64,000 nt of DNA from Crambe crambe (GCA_963924555.1 OZ004591.1:6448001-6512000); one strand, 5' to 3'. Shown: positions 1 to 10,032, counted from the first letter of the stretch. Numbers and translations: made by a program. The notes: generated by a model from the sequence alone, not told the origin.

Positions 1-2331
1 GGGATCTGTACGCAAGTACGCAGTGAGCCATGGAATTGCACATATATTGATTCAGATTCACTGATGTGTTGCATACACATATCCAGGAGAAGAGATTTTC
101 TCAATATTGCATACAGGAAATCAAGACTTTAGCATTGGAAGTTGTGAAAGCCTTTTGAAAGTAAAATCCGAGTACTATTCATTAACTAGAAGTAGCTACT
201 TCAACTTTGTTATTTACATTCTTCAACAAAAAAAGGGAAGACCTTTGTTTTATAATTGTTATCTTGAACAATGAAATCCAAGGACTCACAGTACCATTCA
301 TACAAGTGCATATGGATACAACATGTCCCCCTGGCTTCTATGTGAATGATAAAGGTCAGGCCTGTAGCCAGCAGGTGGCTCAGTGGGCTTGAGCCCCCCC
401 CCCCTTTGATTCAGGAAAATAATTATATATGTATCATAGATCTATAGATGAATTGATTCAACTTTCTAGGAATCATTGAGTTATAGCTATAGTTAATAAT
501 CATGACCAATCTAACAATTCCTTGAAAATTGAATCAACATCAGTAATTCATCTATCACAGATGAAATATAGCTTATGCAAGTCCTTAACACTATTCATGT
601 TCAGTTGCCACAAGCACTGATCACTGAATGGGTCATTTGAGTTAGTTCCTCGAGAGACCAGACACATCAAGGGCCAGACCAAACCCATCAACTACAGGCA
701 TTATACACACTCTCCTGAGGTCTTCGTGGTGAGCACTTAGGGTAAATTTCACAGAATTGAAGATGCGTGTTTGTGTACCGCTGCTCTCCTTTAGCCTGGC
801 TGGCCAGAACAATGTATGACATGGCATCGTCTGACATAGGGGCCATATGATCTGGTTATTAGACGATTTTCTAATGTATAAGTCCTTTTATTTATAGGTA
901 CCATCCTCATAATTTCCCTGACTGCCTCATATCTGCTTGCAAAATATCAGTGGGTGTGATTTGGGGAAAGTGGGTGTGGGCGTGAAAATTTTCTGCAACA
1001 CATGTGCATGGATACCCTTCAGCCACCCCTTTTCTAAAATCCTGGCTACAGCCGGATGTTCATCTCTTAACTCTCCTAGCCTTATGCCTTAGCTGGACTC
1101 CTTCTAGTGGGCAGTTCTCTTTGCATTGAAGCTCACAGTGGCTGTTGGCACTATCAATGGAGTCATATTCTATGCTAACATCCTAGGTCTATCAATGGAT
1201 GAACTAACTGAAGGTCACCACGGACCACATTTGACATTCTTTTGTATTGTGATCTCACTACTCAACCTTGACCTGGGCTTCCCACTCTGCTTCTATAAAG
1301 GAATGACTACTACTGATAAGGTAGGACTCCAGTTTGTATTTCCCATTACGTATGGGGCATTGTCATTGGAATGATAATAGTAGCAAAATATTCCATCAGA
1401 TTTGCAAACCGCATTTCAAATTCTGCAGTCCAAGTTCTTGCCACTTTATTCTATTTATCATTTCTTAAATTTCTACATGCGGTGAATGACATAGTGACTC
1501 ATATTTTTACTATCAATCTGGTGGTATTCAATCCAAATAACAAATGGTCTTGTGTGGTAAGTGCAAGAGGGAGAATCACACTGTCTATAGTGCCATATTT
1601 GGATCTGATGCCTGCTCTGATGATTGCACTGATGTTTATCTCTTGACTCTCCTAGCTTATGCCTTAGCTGGACTCCTTCTAGTGGCAGTTCTCTTTGCAT
1701 TGAAGCTGACAGTGGCTGTTGGCACTATCAATGGAGTCATCTTCTATGCCAACATCTTAGGTCTATCAATGGATGAACTAACTGAAGGTCACCACGGACC
1801 ACATGTATTTGACATTCTTTCGTATTGTGATCTCACTACTCAACCTTGACCTGGGCTTCCCACTCTGCTTCTATAAGGGAATGACTATATACTACTGATA
1901 AGGTAGGACTCCAGTTTGTATTTCCCATGTACATATGGGGCATTGTCATTGGAATGATAATAGTAGCAAAATATTCCATCAGATTTGCAAACCGTATTTC
2001 AAATTCTGCAGTCCAAGTTCTTGCCACTTTATTCTATTTGTCATTTCCTAAACTTCTACGTACAGTGATTGACATAACGACTCATTCTACCATCAATCTG
2101 GTGGTATTTGATCCTGATAAAAACAACTCTTACCTGAACAGAGAACAGACAGTGTGGTTTTATAGTGGTGAAGAATATGGCAAGGGTGTGCACAATTTCT
2201 ATCTGTTCCTTGCCTCAGTATTCATCCTCTTCTTCCTACTCTACACCATTTTAACCACATTCTCCTCTTGCTTTATGAGGTTCAAGCTAGTCAACAAATT
2301 CAAGCCTTTGATCGATGCTTATGGTGGTGAC
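1..2331 (+). pseudogene. Fragmented partial copies of the 2885-6532 membrane-protein gene
   Basis: The stretch is clearly homologous to the intact gene downstream but broken. Bases 1-356 match about 4640-5036. After foreign DNA at 357-1050, bases 1056-1540 match about 5344-5820. Bases 1541-2331 then restart at about 5262 and run to 6030, so the segment is partly duplicated in tandem. Reading frames are destroyed: the copy reads cccattacg at about 1345 where the intact gene reads cccatgtac, and there are 4-base insertions near 1805 and near 1888. About 300 bp of coding sequence is missing at the insertion. The copy ends abruptly at DAYGGD where the intact protein continues with PFKDK. No full reading frame remains. 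Expression as short peptides is possible but nothing supports it. Confidence 0.85.
357..1050. mobile_element. Probable nonautonomous DNA transposon inserted in the pseudogene
   Basis: This 690-bp block has no counterpart in the intact paralogue and interrupts its reading frame. Its left edge reads CCTGTAGCCAGCAGG and its right edge, on the opposite strand, reads GGCTGTAGCCAGGA, an imperfect terminal inverted repeat sharing CTGTAGCCAG. A C-run follows the left end, and a matching G-rich run sits near the right end when read in reverse. No transposase frame is visible. I could not identify a clear target-site duplication, so the superfamily is open. Confidence 0.5.
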
Positions 2332-2450
2332 TGAGAGGAGGGAAGAGAGAGGCCATCTTCTGTAGGGGTAGCTACTGTCCGTGATCGAGATCTTATCAAT
2401 ATCGTGCAATTGCATGGCAACATGAGGCCATACGTGCATGCACTGAAGAA
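2332..2450. repeat. Diverged copy of the RNASEH2B 5' end segment
   Basis: The sequence following the pseudogene, starting GACTGAGAGGAGGG, matches 8842-8955 over roughly 115 bp with scattered differences. The matched part of RNASEH2B covers the start of its coding region. Here it encodes nothing complete. It marks a local segmental duplication junction between the pseudogene and the intact membrane-protein gene. Confidence 0.75.
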
Positions 2451-2587
2451 AGTGGAGTATCAAAGTCCTCAGTGCAAAATCTTTCCACATTGCTCTATCT
2501 TTCATATTTCACAAGGAAAAATATTTATTCTAAATAAAAAAGGCAAGTAGGAATGGCTAATGTGTATGGTTCAAAAAAGTTCAGCAA

Positions 2588-2735
2588 ATAGGCTCTTATT
2601 ACCTGTGGTGAGGTAATAAGTATAACTTGAATAGGCTCTTGTTACCTGTGGTGAGGTAATAAGTATAACCTGTTTAGAAAATTCTGGTGTCTTATTCTCC
2701 GTGGAATAGGCTCTTATTACATGTGGTGAGGTGTC
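2588..2735. repeat. Three copies of a hairpin-forming repeat upstream of the membrane-protein gene
   Basis: The unit begins ATAGGCTCTTRTTAC and recurs at about 2588, 2631 and 2705. In the first two copies the core forms a perfect dyad, with arms TTATTACC and GGTAATAA (or TTGTTACC and GGTAATAA) separated by TGTGGTGA. The third copy has lost its right arm. The cluster lies 150-300 bp before the start codon at 2885, so it may be promoter-proximal or simply a short interspersed repeat. Confidence 0.7.
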
Positions 2736-2884
2736 TTACTGTTGACTGAGCACCTGATTAAAGATCAAAGCATACCATTTCTAATTTTCATAAGTCTGGG
2801 GTGTTTACTGGAGCAGCTGTTTTGGTGGTGGTGGTTTTCGGTGTTGCAAACTCCATGTAATTTAAGTTCAGAACTAGCTTAATA

Positions 2885-5800
2885 ATGGACAAGCTCTGTA
2901 TTCACAGAGTTTCTGTGGCCATTCTACTGCTGTTAGTGAAGTTACTGGCTACTTCTAGTGGTGAAACAGTCTATATTAACGATGGTGAGACCCTAGAAGG
3001 TTACCTTTGCTCTCCAAGTGGAACTATCACTACTAATACGACTCTCTTCTTGAATAACTCGTATCTTGATATTGAACATTATGGATTCTGTCTTGTGGAG
3101 AATACCTCTGACATAACTATTGCTGCAGCCCCTGAACTTGGTGAAAATGGCATCAAAATTAATCTTACACTATCAAGATTGGTATTTTTTAACATCACCA
3201 ACCTTATCATAACTTCAATAACTCTCCGAACTAACACTCCTGCAGCTGACATCCCACCTTCAGCTCTGAGGTATATTAATGATACTAATCAATTCTTATA
3301 CTATGACAAAGATACAGATATGGGGATTCTCTTCAATCACTGCTCAAATGTAACCATACACAATCTGAATTTTAATGCTTCCTCATGGCTCTCAATAATA
3401 GGAGTGAATTTGTGTGGTTACAGCTGCATAGATAACCCTGACAACGACCGCATGCTGCTTTATTACTTAGACACTGTATTAATATCCAGTGAGCAATGTG
3501 ATCTACATGTCCAATTCCGTCTAAGAAACTTTGATGGAGCGTTAATGGACTTATCAAATTTATTGAGAAGCCGATCAAAACAAATATCAGTAGAGATGTT
3601 TGACACATTTGCACTAATACTAACTCAGCAAAAATTTAATGCAAATGTTAGTATCACTCTAATCCCTGGTACTGATAACAATAAGGCATTTATTCTATTT
3701 GTGAATAGTGTAACTGATTCTCATATCAAATTTCAAGGACACAGTTATGACTACTGTATCACTAGATTTATTGACTATGGTTTTCCACTATTGAGTGTAT
3801 ATTTCTATGAGACTCCTAATTTCAGTGGGTCAGTTGATCACATCATCAAATCACTACAAATAGAAAATACTTCCCTCAATGAACTACAAGTCTTGAAATT
3901 TCCAGGCCAACTATCACATCAGATTGCATTAGTTAATGTGTCTTGGTGTGACAAAGGTTGGGCTATTTATAACCTATTACAAATAATCGTCTCCTCAAAG
4001 GAAGAAGGAAATTTATATGTTAATATGAAAAATGTGCATTTGCAGCGTCATCGTTTCTTAGATAATTTTGTAATCCAGGATTCAGTCTATTTTGCTAATA
4101 TAAGAAACATTACTATGACCGGCACTAACTTCTTTAATGCCGGCAATGGTGGGTCAGTGATAAATGTTATATCAAGTAATCTAACACTGACTGGAGACCT
4201 GACTGTCAGTAGTGGTAATGCATTCCAAGGTGGAGGGATAAGGCTTGATGAATCTTCAACTCTGTTTCTGAAAGAGCCTTTGAGAGCACAGTTCATTAAC
4301 AACACAGCCTATCAAGGAAGTGCTATATATGCAGCAATCCGTACGAAAGATCTACAACTTCTGCAGACTAGTAGTCCAATACAGGTACTGCCCAATCAAG
4401 TTTATTCACTGCATAATATCAGTAATATCAGTATTGCACTTCACTTTGAAAACAATCTGGATGAGACTTTGAATAGAATCGTTTCAATGCATGCACCACA
4501 GTTGAACTTCCTGTATAATCAAACATTTCTTTTTTACCGTAAATTTTGGGATGAACCTCATTCACAGTATGCTTACACGACACTATTCGATGCCATGTTC
4601 AAAGCTGATGACACTGATAAATACACTTCACTTTCCAATGGGATCTGCACGCAAGTACGCAAAGAGCCATGGAACTGTACATATATTGATTTATACTATC
4701 ATAAACTATTGGAATCATTGAATGTGACTGATGTGTTACAATATTTGCTGCAAATTCATACCTATCCAGGAGAAGAGGTTTTCTCAGTATTGCATACGGG
4801 AAATCAAGACTTCAGCATTGAAAGTTGTGAAACCCATTTGATAGTAAAATCCGAGTACTATTCACTAACTAGAAGTACTTCAACTTTGTTATTTACATTC
4901 TTCAACAAAAAAAAGGAAGATCTTTGTTTTATAATTTTTGTTTCGAACAGAGGAATAAGTCAAATACTGAAAATACCATTCATACAAGTGCATATGAATG
5001 CAACATGTCCCCCTGGCTTCTATCTGAATCACGAAGGTTATTGTGATTGTGTATCAACACTGCAAAGTCACCATTACAAGTGCAACATCAGTAGTCGAAT
5101 CTTTACGAGTCATGAAGGTTACTGGACTGGCTATAATGCTACCTCTTACACTATCACATTCAGCAGTCATTGTCCACCTGATTACTGCAATCAAAGCTTT
5201 CATAATTTTCTTCTGGACAATTCCATCACTGATTTATCCTGCCTAAATAACCGCACTGGGATCTTGTGTGGTCAATGTAAGAGGGAGAACTACACTGTCC
5301 ATAGTGCCATATTTGGATCTGATGCCTGTTCTGATGACTGCACTGATGTATATCTCTTGACTCTCCTAGCTTATGCCTTAGCTGGACCCCTTCTAGTGGC
5401 AATTCTCTTTGCATTGAAGCTCACAGTGGCTGTTGGCACTATCAATGGAGTCATATTCTATGCCAACATCCTAGGTCTATCAATGGATAAACTGACTGAA
5501 GGTCACCGTGGACCACATTTGACATTCCTTCGTATTGTGATCTCACTACTCAACCTTGACCTGGGCTTCCCACTCTGCTTCTATAAGGGAATGACTACTA
5601 CTGATAAGGTGGGACTCCAGTTTGTATTTCCCATGTACATATGGGGCATTGTCATTGGAATGATAATAGTAGCAAAATATTCCATCAGATTTGCAAACTG
5701 TATTTCAAATTCTGCAGTCCAAGTTCTTGCCACTTTATTCTATTTGTCATTTCCTAAACTTCTACTTGCAGTGATAGACATAACAACTTATTCTACCATC

Positions 5801-6532
5801 AATCTGGTGGTTTTCAATGAGAGTAACAACTCTTACGTGAACAGAGAACAGACAGTGTGGTTTTATAATGGTGAAGAATATGGCAAAGGTGTGCATGGCT
5901 TTTATCTGTTCCTTGCCTCAGTATTCATCCTCTTCTTCCTACTCTACACCATTTTAACAACATTCTCATCTTGCTTTATGAGGTTCAAGCTAGTCAACAA
6001 ATTCAAGCCTTTGATCGATGCTTATGGTGGTCCTTTTAAAGATAAGTGGAGGTTCTGGTTTGGACTCCGTCTTTGGATAACAGTTTTGATCTTCTCAGTC
6101 AGTGGTACTTTACGAGGAACTGATTATAATGGTCCTTTCATCTTCAACTTTATAATCCTTTCAATCTTCATCCTGATCCAAAGCTTTGCACGTCCTTTTA
6201 AATCACGTTTAATTTTATTGATGGATCTATTTTTCATGATTAACTACTGGCTAATCATTTTATTTCAACTGGTCTTCAAGTCCATCTTTCTCAGAGTGTA
6301 CATCTTCTTACTAAGTGCAGCAGTTCTTGTCTTAGTTCTTGTTCTGTTCTCTCACTTCTGCTATGTATGCATCTATTCTAAGAATCCAGGAGTGTTTCTC
6401 CAAGTGAAGACAAAGTTTAATAGAAGATTTGTGGGGTATGAAAGGATTGAAGATCAAGCGAATGAAGAAGAAGCCGATATACAAATATTCAATGCAGCTG
6501 AAGAACGAGAACAAGTGTTAGATACTTATTAA
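2885..6532 (+). CDS. Large secreted-type beta-helix ectodomain fused to a multi-pass membrane domain
   Basis: The 1215-residue protein is encoded by one uninterrupted exon. Residues 1-26 form a signal peptide with an LLLLVKLLA core. Residues about 30-640 are rich in N-glycosylation sites and in repeated short beta-strand turns, which suggests a pectin-lyase-like parallel beta-helix. A cysteine-rich knot follows (CPPGFYLN, then CDC, then LCGQCKRENY, about 700-810). Residues about 820-1165 hold around nine hydrophobic segments, including LTVAVGTINGVIFYANIL and, between helices, DAYGGPFKDKWRFWFGLRLW. The tail is short, cytoplasmic and acidic. The last motif recalls fungal and algal TRP-like membrane proteins, so a channel-like role is conceivable but unproven. 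Broken tandem relatives lie immediately upstream. I recognise the family as one expanded in sponges but know no established function. Confidence 0.85.
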   Translation: MDKLCIHRVSVAILLLLVKLLATSSGETVYINDGETLEGYLCSPSGTITTNTTLFLNNSYLDIEHYGFCLVENTSDITIAAAPELGENGIKINLTLSRLVFFNITNLIITSITLRTNTPAADIPPSALRYINDTNQFLYYDKDTDMGILFNHCSNVTIHNLNFNASSWLSIIGVNLCGYSCIDNPDNDRMLLYYLDTVLISSEQCDLHVQFRLRNFDGALMDLSNLLRSRSKQISVEMFDTFALILTQQKFNANVSITLIPGTDNNKAFILFVNSVTDSHIKFQGHSYDYCITRFIDYGFPLLSVYFYETPNFSGSVDHIIKSLQIENTSLNELQVLKFPGQLSHQIALVNVSWCDKGWAIYNLLQIIVSSKEEGNLYVNMKNVHLQRHRFLDNFVIQDSVYFANIRNITMTGTNFFNAGNGGSVINVISSNLTLTGDLTVSSGNAFQGGGIRLDESSTLFLKEPLRAQFINNTAYQGSAIYAAIRTKDLQLLQTSSPIQVLPNQVYSLHNISNISIALHFENNLDETLNRIVSMHAPQLNFLYNQTFLFYRKFWDEPHSQYAYTTLFDAMFKADDTDKYTSLSNGICTQVRKEPWNCTYIDLYYHKLLESLNVTDVLQYLLQIHTYPGEEVFSVLHTGNQDFSIESCETHLIVKSEYYSLTRSTSTLLFTFFNKKKEDLCFIIFVSNRGISQILKIPFIQVHMNATCPPGFYLNHEGYCDCVSTLQSHHYKCNISSRIFTSHEGYWTGYNATSYTITFSSHCPPDYCNQSFHNFLLDNSITDLSCLNNRTGILCGQCKRENYTVHSAIFGSDACSDDCTDVYLLTLLAYALAGPLLVAILFALKLTVAVGTINGVIFYANILGLSMDKLTEGHRGPHLTFLRIVISLLNLDLGFPLCFYKGMTTTDKVGLQFVFPMYIWGIVIGMIIVAKYSIRFANCISNSAVQVLATLFYLSFPKLLLAVIDITTYSTINLVVFNESNNSYVNREQTVWFYNGEEYGKGVHGFYLFLASVFILFFLLYTILTTFSSCFMRFKLVNKFKPLIDAYGGPFKDKWRFWFGLRLWITVLIFSVSGTLRGTDYNGPFIFNFIILSIFILIQSFARPFKSRLILLMDLFFMINYWLIILFQLVFKSIFLRVYIFLLSAAVLVLVLVLFSHFCYVCIYSKNPGVFLQVKTKFNRRFVGYERIEDQANEEEADIQIFNAAEEREQVLDTY

Positions 6533-6595
6533 TGTTAGATACTTATTAATGTTTAATACTTATTAATGTTTGATACTTATAAATGTTTGATACTA
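6513..6595 (+). repeat. Tandem repeat of about 18 bp across the stop codon
   Basis: A unit close to ATGTTAGATACTTATTA is repeated about four times, beginning inside the last codons (VLDTY) and continuing into the 3' untranslated region. The stop codon TAA is part of the first unit, so slippage here would change only the C-terminal residues. Confidence 0.8.
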
Positions 6596-6968
6596 GCTAT
6601 ATGCTTTTTAATGTTTAAAGTGTGAGTTGGTTTCTAATATTAGCTATGTTAGTTATAATTTTTTGATCTTTTGAATGCACTATTTCCCTAGTTCATTGTT
6701 AGCAGTAGCCTCTTTTTTTACAAGACTACCATTTTCAGTTTTAGTGTATTATAATTCACTGTTTATTATTATCAATATCTGATTACCTTGATTCCTTAAT
6801 TTACAAAACATTCATTAGCTACTGAATCCATCTCAAGGGTCAGGCAAAGTCACTGATTTGCAATATTATGTGCATCAGACGGAATTCTGAAATAAGTTCT
6901 GTGACATTGCAATGAATTATTAGAGAGTTAAGGTCCACCAAAAATTATAATTGCTCAGGCAAAATTCG

Positions 6969-8952
6969 TTATTTTTTCTTGAAGAAACTTGATAATGATT
7001 TCATACCAGTTCTGTCAATTTTGGCCAGTGATTTCTGTGCTACAGTTTGTTTTGATACCACCTGCACAAGATTTTAAAAACCAAAGAATCCCTCCCTGAT
7101 TTACTGACTGGCCTCCCTGATTTACTGACTGCCTTCCTGATTTACTGACTGACCTCCCAGATTTACTGACTGCCTTCTTGATTTATTGGCCTCCCTGATT
7201 TACTGACTGCCTCCCTGATTTACTGACTGCCTTCCTGATTTACTGACTGGTCTCCCAGATTTACAGACTGCCTTCCTGATTTACTGGCCTCCCTGATTTA
7301 CTGACTACCTCCCTGATTTACTGATTGGCCTCCCTGATTTACTGACTGCCTCCCTGATTTACTGACTGGCCTCCCTGGTTTACTGACTGACTCCCTGATT
7401 TACTGACTGGCCTCCCTGGTTTACTGACTGACTCCCTGATTTACTGACTGGCCTCCCTGATTTACTGACTGGTTGCAGCTATGATTAACTATACCTTTGC
7501 AGGTCCAGTGGTGAGACTTCCAGTATCAAATAGACTGTAGTCTTCAAGAGGCTCAGACCTCTCCTGGCGCGCTTTCTTTACCAATGGTGGTTCCAAATCC
7601 CCATTTCTCTCAACCTTGGACTTTGAACTTTCTGCATTCCTATTAGAATTGCTATAATGACTTCACTTGCATAATTTTGGATTGCTTACACATAAATGCT
7701 TGATATTTCCTGTGCTATATCTTCTTGGAGGTAGTCACAAAGCATCCCACAGGCATAGCTCAAATAATCATCTGTCAAAGAAGAGAATTAAACCTTGTCC
7801 TAGTAGTCCACTTCCCTAATCCCTAATGCAGCCACCTCAGGCAATATAGGCAATATAGCTTGATTAATTGCCAGGGGCAGCTGCATTAGAGATTTCTACT
7901 GTAATTACAACCATGCACCTTTAGTAACATCAGATTGCTTGCTACTCCTGACAAAGGCCGAACTCTGTGACCCAGATCCCACATACACCTGTTCCTTCTC
8001 CAGCTGTTTGGCCAAAGCAGTCACCTTCTTCTGTAGCCAGGATAAGGTCCTCTCCTTACTGTACCTGAAGACCTTGGACCCACTCACAGCTATGTACAAG
8101 CATATGAATGAGAATTAGAAATTTCCATACCTGCAACATTCAACGACTCACCTTTCTCTTCACTTATGTTTGCCCATTGGTCATTCGGAGTGCAAGCAGT
8201 TATGATCCTGAAGGTGTCGTACATGTGGTCCTCAAGAATCACATCCAGTGTGGTGAACTTCCCAATCTGCAAAGTACGTATAACAGACATGAAAACTGCA
8301 GGGACATGTTAGACTTAAGCCATGAGACACTAAGAATTGGGTGATTATCTGCTACTTACCTTGGCAGCTTCTTTAAAGTACGGCAATGCCAGAAACAGTG
8401 GATCCAGAGGTGGGCAAATATGCAGGCTGCCATCTGGAGTTATTAATTTAGTATCTATGGTGCTATACTGTGCGCGATAATACACTCTTTACCTGTGTGG
8501 ATGGAATTCCCTATAAACCAGGATCTGGGCTCATCTGAAAATTTCAAAATTTCACAGATTTCGCTGCAGCAATCCCGAGATGCATTTTCTTTGAATAAGT
8601 ACTGACAAGAATTGTCTGGATTTAAAATTAAAAAAACTACATTATTGCTCAATAACCTATTCTGTAGCTCACTCGTTCTAGGGTCCTTTAGAGACATTAT
8701 AGAACTACGACTTCCCTCAAAGGTCTTTGATGAATCAGATATAATACATACCCACTGATCTGGGGAGGAACCACGCCCCTTTCTCCTCTTTACTCGGTTC
8801 TTTTTTTGGATACCATGATCCTCTTCTGGAGGAAAACTGCCTGACTGAGAGGAGGGAAAAGATTGGCCATCTTCTGCAGGAGTACTGTCGATACTCCGCG
8901 ATCGAGATCTTGTCAACATTGCATGCATACAGCAATGAGGCCATGCGCGCAC
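6969..8952 (-). CDS. RNASEH2B: Ribonuclease H2 subunit B
   Basis: This is a noncatalytic subunit of the nuclear RNase H2 complex, which removes ribonucleotides from DNA. Exons on the minus strand are 8952-8673, 8615-8493, 8433-8360, 8266-8152, 8089-7919, 7771-7690, 7651-7495 and 7061-6969. They sum to 365 codons in frame. Family landmarks run in order: DEPRSWFIGNSIHT, PLDPLFLALPYF, IGKFTTLDVILED, FRYSKERTLSWLQKKV, DDYLSYACGMLCDYL, and the C-terminal DRTGMKSLSSFF. The last is a PCNA-binding (PIP-like) motif, as in the human protein. The intron 8616-8672 is 57 nt, in frame and open, so it could also be retained. The intron 7652-7689 is only 38 nt. The start could instead be the internal ATG near 8919. 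The first 60 or so residues are a low-complexity extension relative to human. Confidence 0.9.
7085..7470. repeat. Minisatellite in the last RNASEH2B intron
   Basis: About 18 copies of a 20-22 bp unit close to CTCCCTGATTTACTGACTGC fill most of the intron between exons 7495-7651 and 6969-7061. Copies differ mainly by GCC/GGCC and CCT/CTT variants and by short copies lacking the last few bases. Confidence 0.9.
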
Positions 8953-9018
8953 GCGCGTGTTTCTCTATTAAAACGAAATATTAGGCATGTCAGGTAATTT
9001 TGTAAATTAAAAAAAAAG
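8953..9018. promoter_or_regulatory. Compact divergent promoter between RNASEH2B and NALF
   Basis: Only 66 bp separate the two divergent start codons (about 100 bp if RNASEH2B starts at 8919). The gap contains a GC-rich alternating cgcgcacgcgcg stretch on the RNASEH2B side and an A/T-rich stretch on the other. No TATA box is obvious. Shared regulation is an inference from spacing alone. Upstream noncoding exons cannot be excluded. Confidence 0.5.
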
Positions 9019-10032
9019 ATGTGTTTGCTTCTTTATACAGTTTATATTGTTACTTTCACGTATTTTAGTCATGTTGAGGCTTCCACAGAAGGCCAATTTT
9101 ATCTTTCTCTCGGTTGTGACCAGTTTGGGAGTGGCATGACAAGTAACACGGCAGACTCTTGTGATATTATGAACAACAGCCAGAGATATGATATAGAGTG
9201 TTCATGTGGAGACAGACTGAAGAAAGTGGAGTCCTGCGATGAAAAAAGATTAAACGAAACTTGTGAAAGATATTCAATTATAAATGATCCTTCTTCAGTG
9301 TTCAGTTTCTGTGACAAAACATTAAGTCGTCTGGGCTTTGAGATATACAAAGAACCTGTAGCTGGTTCAAGGCTGAATCAGAGTTCAAATTTCACAACTT
9401 TCACTAACTCAACTCTAGAGGAAAAGATAAGGACACTGGAACGTTATCTTCAGGGATTCAAGAGTGTCTTAGACCGTACCATGCTCAGAGTCATGATAGA
9501 GTCGAAGGGGGCACGATGTAATTGCTTGGTAGGTGATTTAGACATAAACTGAATGTTCATGAATCTCTCTCTCTCTCACACGCACACACACACACAGGAT
9601 AACTATAAAAAGTGGTTGTGTGCATCTAATCTCCCTTTTTATGTCAACAAAAGCAATGGATGTGTGGATTGCAGAAGTGCACCTTGCATTGGCAACTCCT
9701 CCATTTGCAGACTGAAACCATGTATATCAGTCTGCCACAGTGTTCTTCAAACCTGCCCATACTACCTGCCTTCCCGCTTTCAGACTGTCCCACAGTCACT
9801 AGATGACATAAACCGACCTAATAGTAATGAGAGTGAGATCATATCTGGTGGTTATCCTGCCTTCGACTGCCCATCAAGATCAAGGAATTATTTATTTAAT
9901 GATCACTGTCGCAGGAGTTCAGAAGTACCGATATTTGGGTGTGATAGTAGTGCACCATACCAAGACAGCAGTACTAGTGCAGTCTTGATTTCAATATTAC
10001 TGTTTGTACTGATAATTAGAAGTATCACATGA
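9019..10032 (+). CDS. NALF: NALF/FAM155-type auxiliary subunit of the NALCN sodium-leak channel
   Basis: Two exons, 9019-9528 and 9598-10032, join in phase to give 314 residues. The N-terminus is a signal sequence (LLLYTVYIVTFTYFSHVEAS). Cysteine-rich motifs follow: CSCGDRLKKVESC, a helical stretch TLERYLQGFKSVLDR, CNCLDNYKKWLC, CISVCHSVLQTCPYYLPS, and IISGGYPAFDCPS. The C-terminus is a hydrophobic segment, SAVLISILLFVLIIRSIT. The order and spacing match the human NALF1/FAM155A core, which has KYEEFESVLHKYL, YKAWLC, CKQYCLEVQTRCPFILP and YGGLSSFICTG and also ends hydrophobically. NALF proteins are Mid1-like ectodomains that sit over the NALCN pore at the plasma membrane. The intron holds CT and CA repeats running into its 3' splice site. 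The vertebrate-style long low-complexity N-terminus is absent. UNC80, another subunit of the complex, lies about 47 kb downstream. Confidence 0.85.

Noticed and set aside
7085-7470. CRISPR-like array of 20-bp repeats
   Set aside because: There are no spacers: units are directly adjacent with drifting length, and the host is eukaryotic. It is a minisatellite.
8108-8344. Plus-strand frame of 78 codons overlapping RNASEH2B exons
   Set aside because: It is antisense to exons with clear RNASEH2B homology and has no family features.
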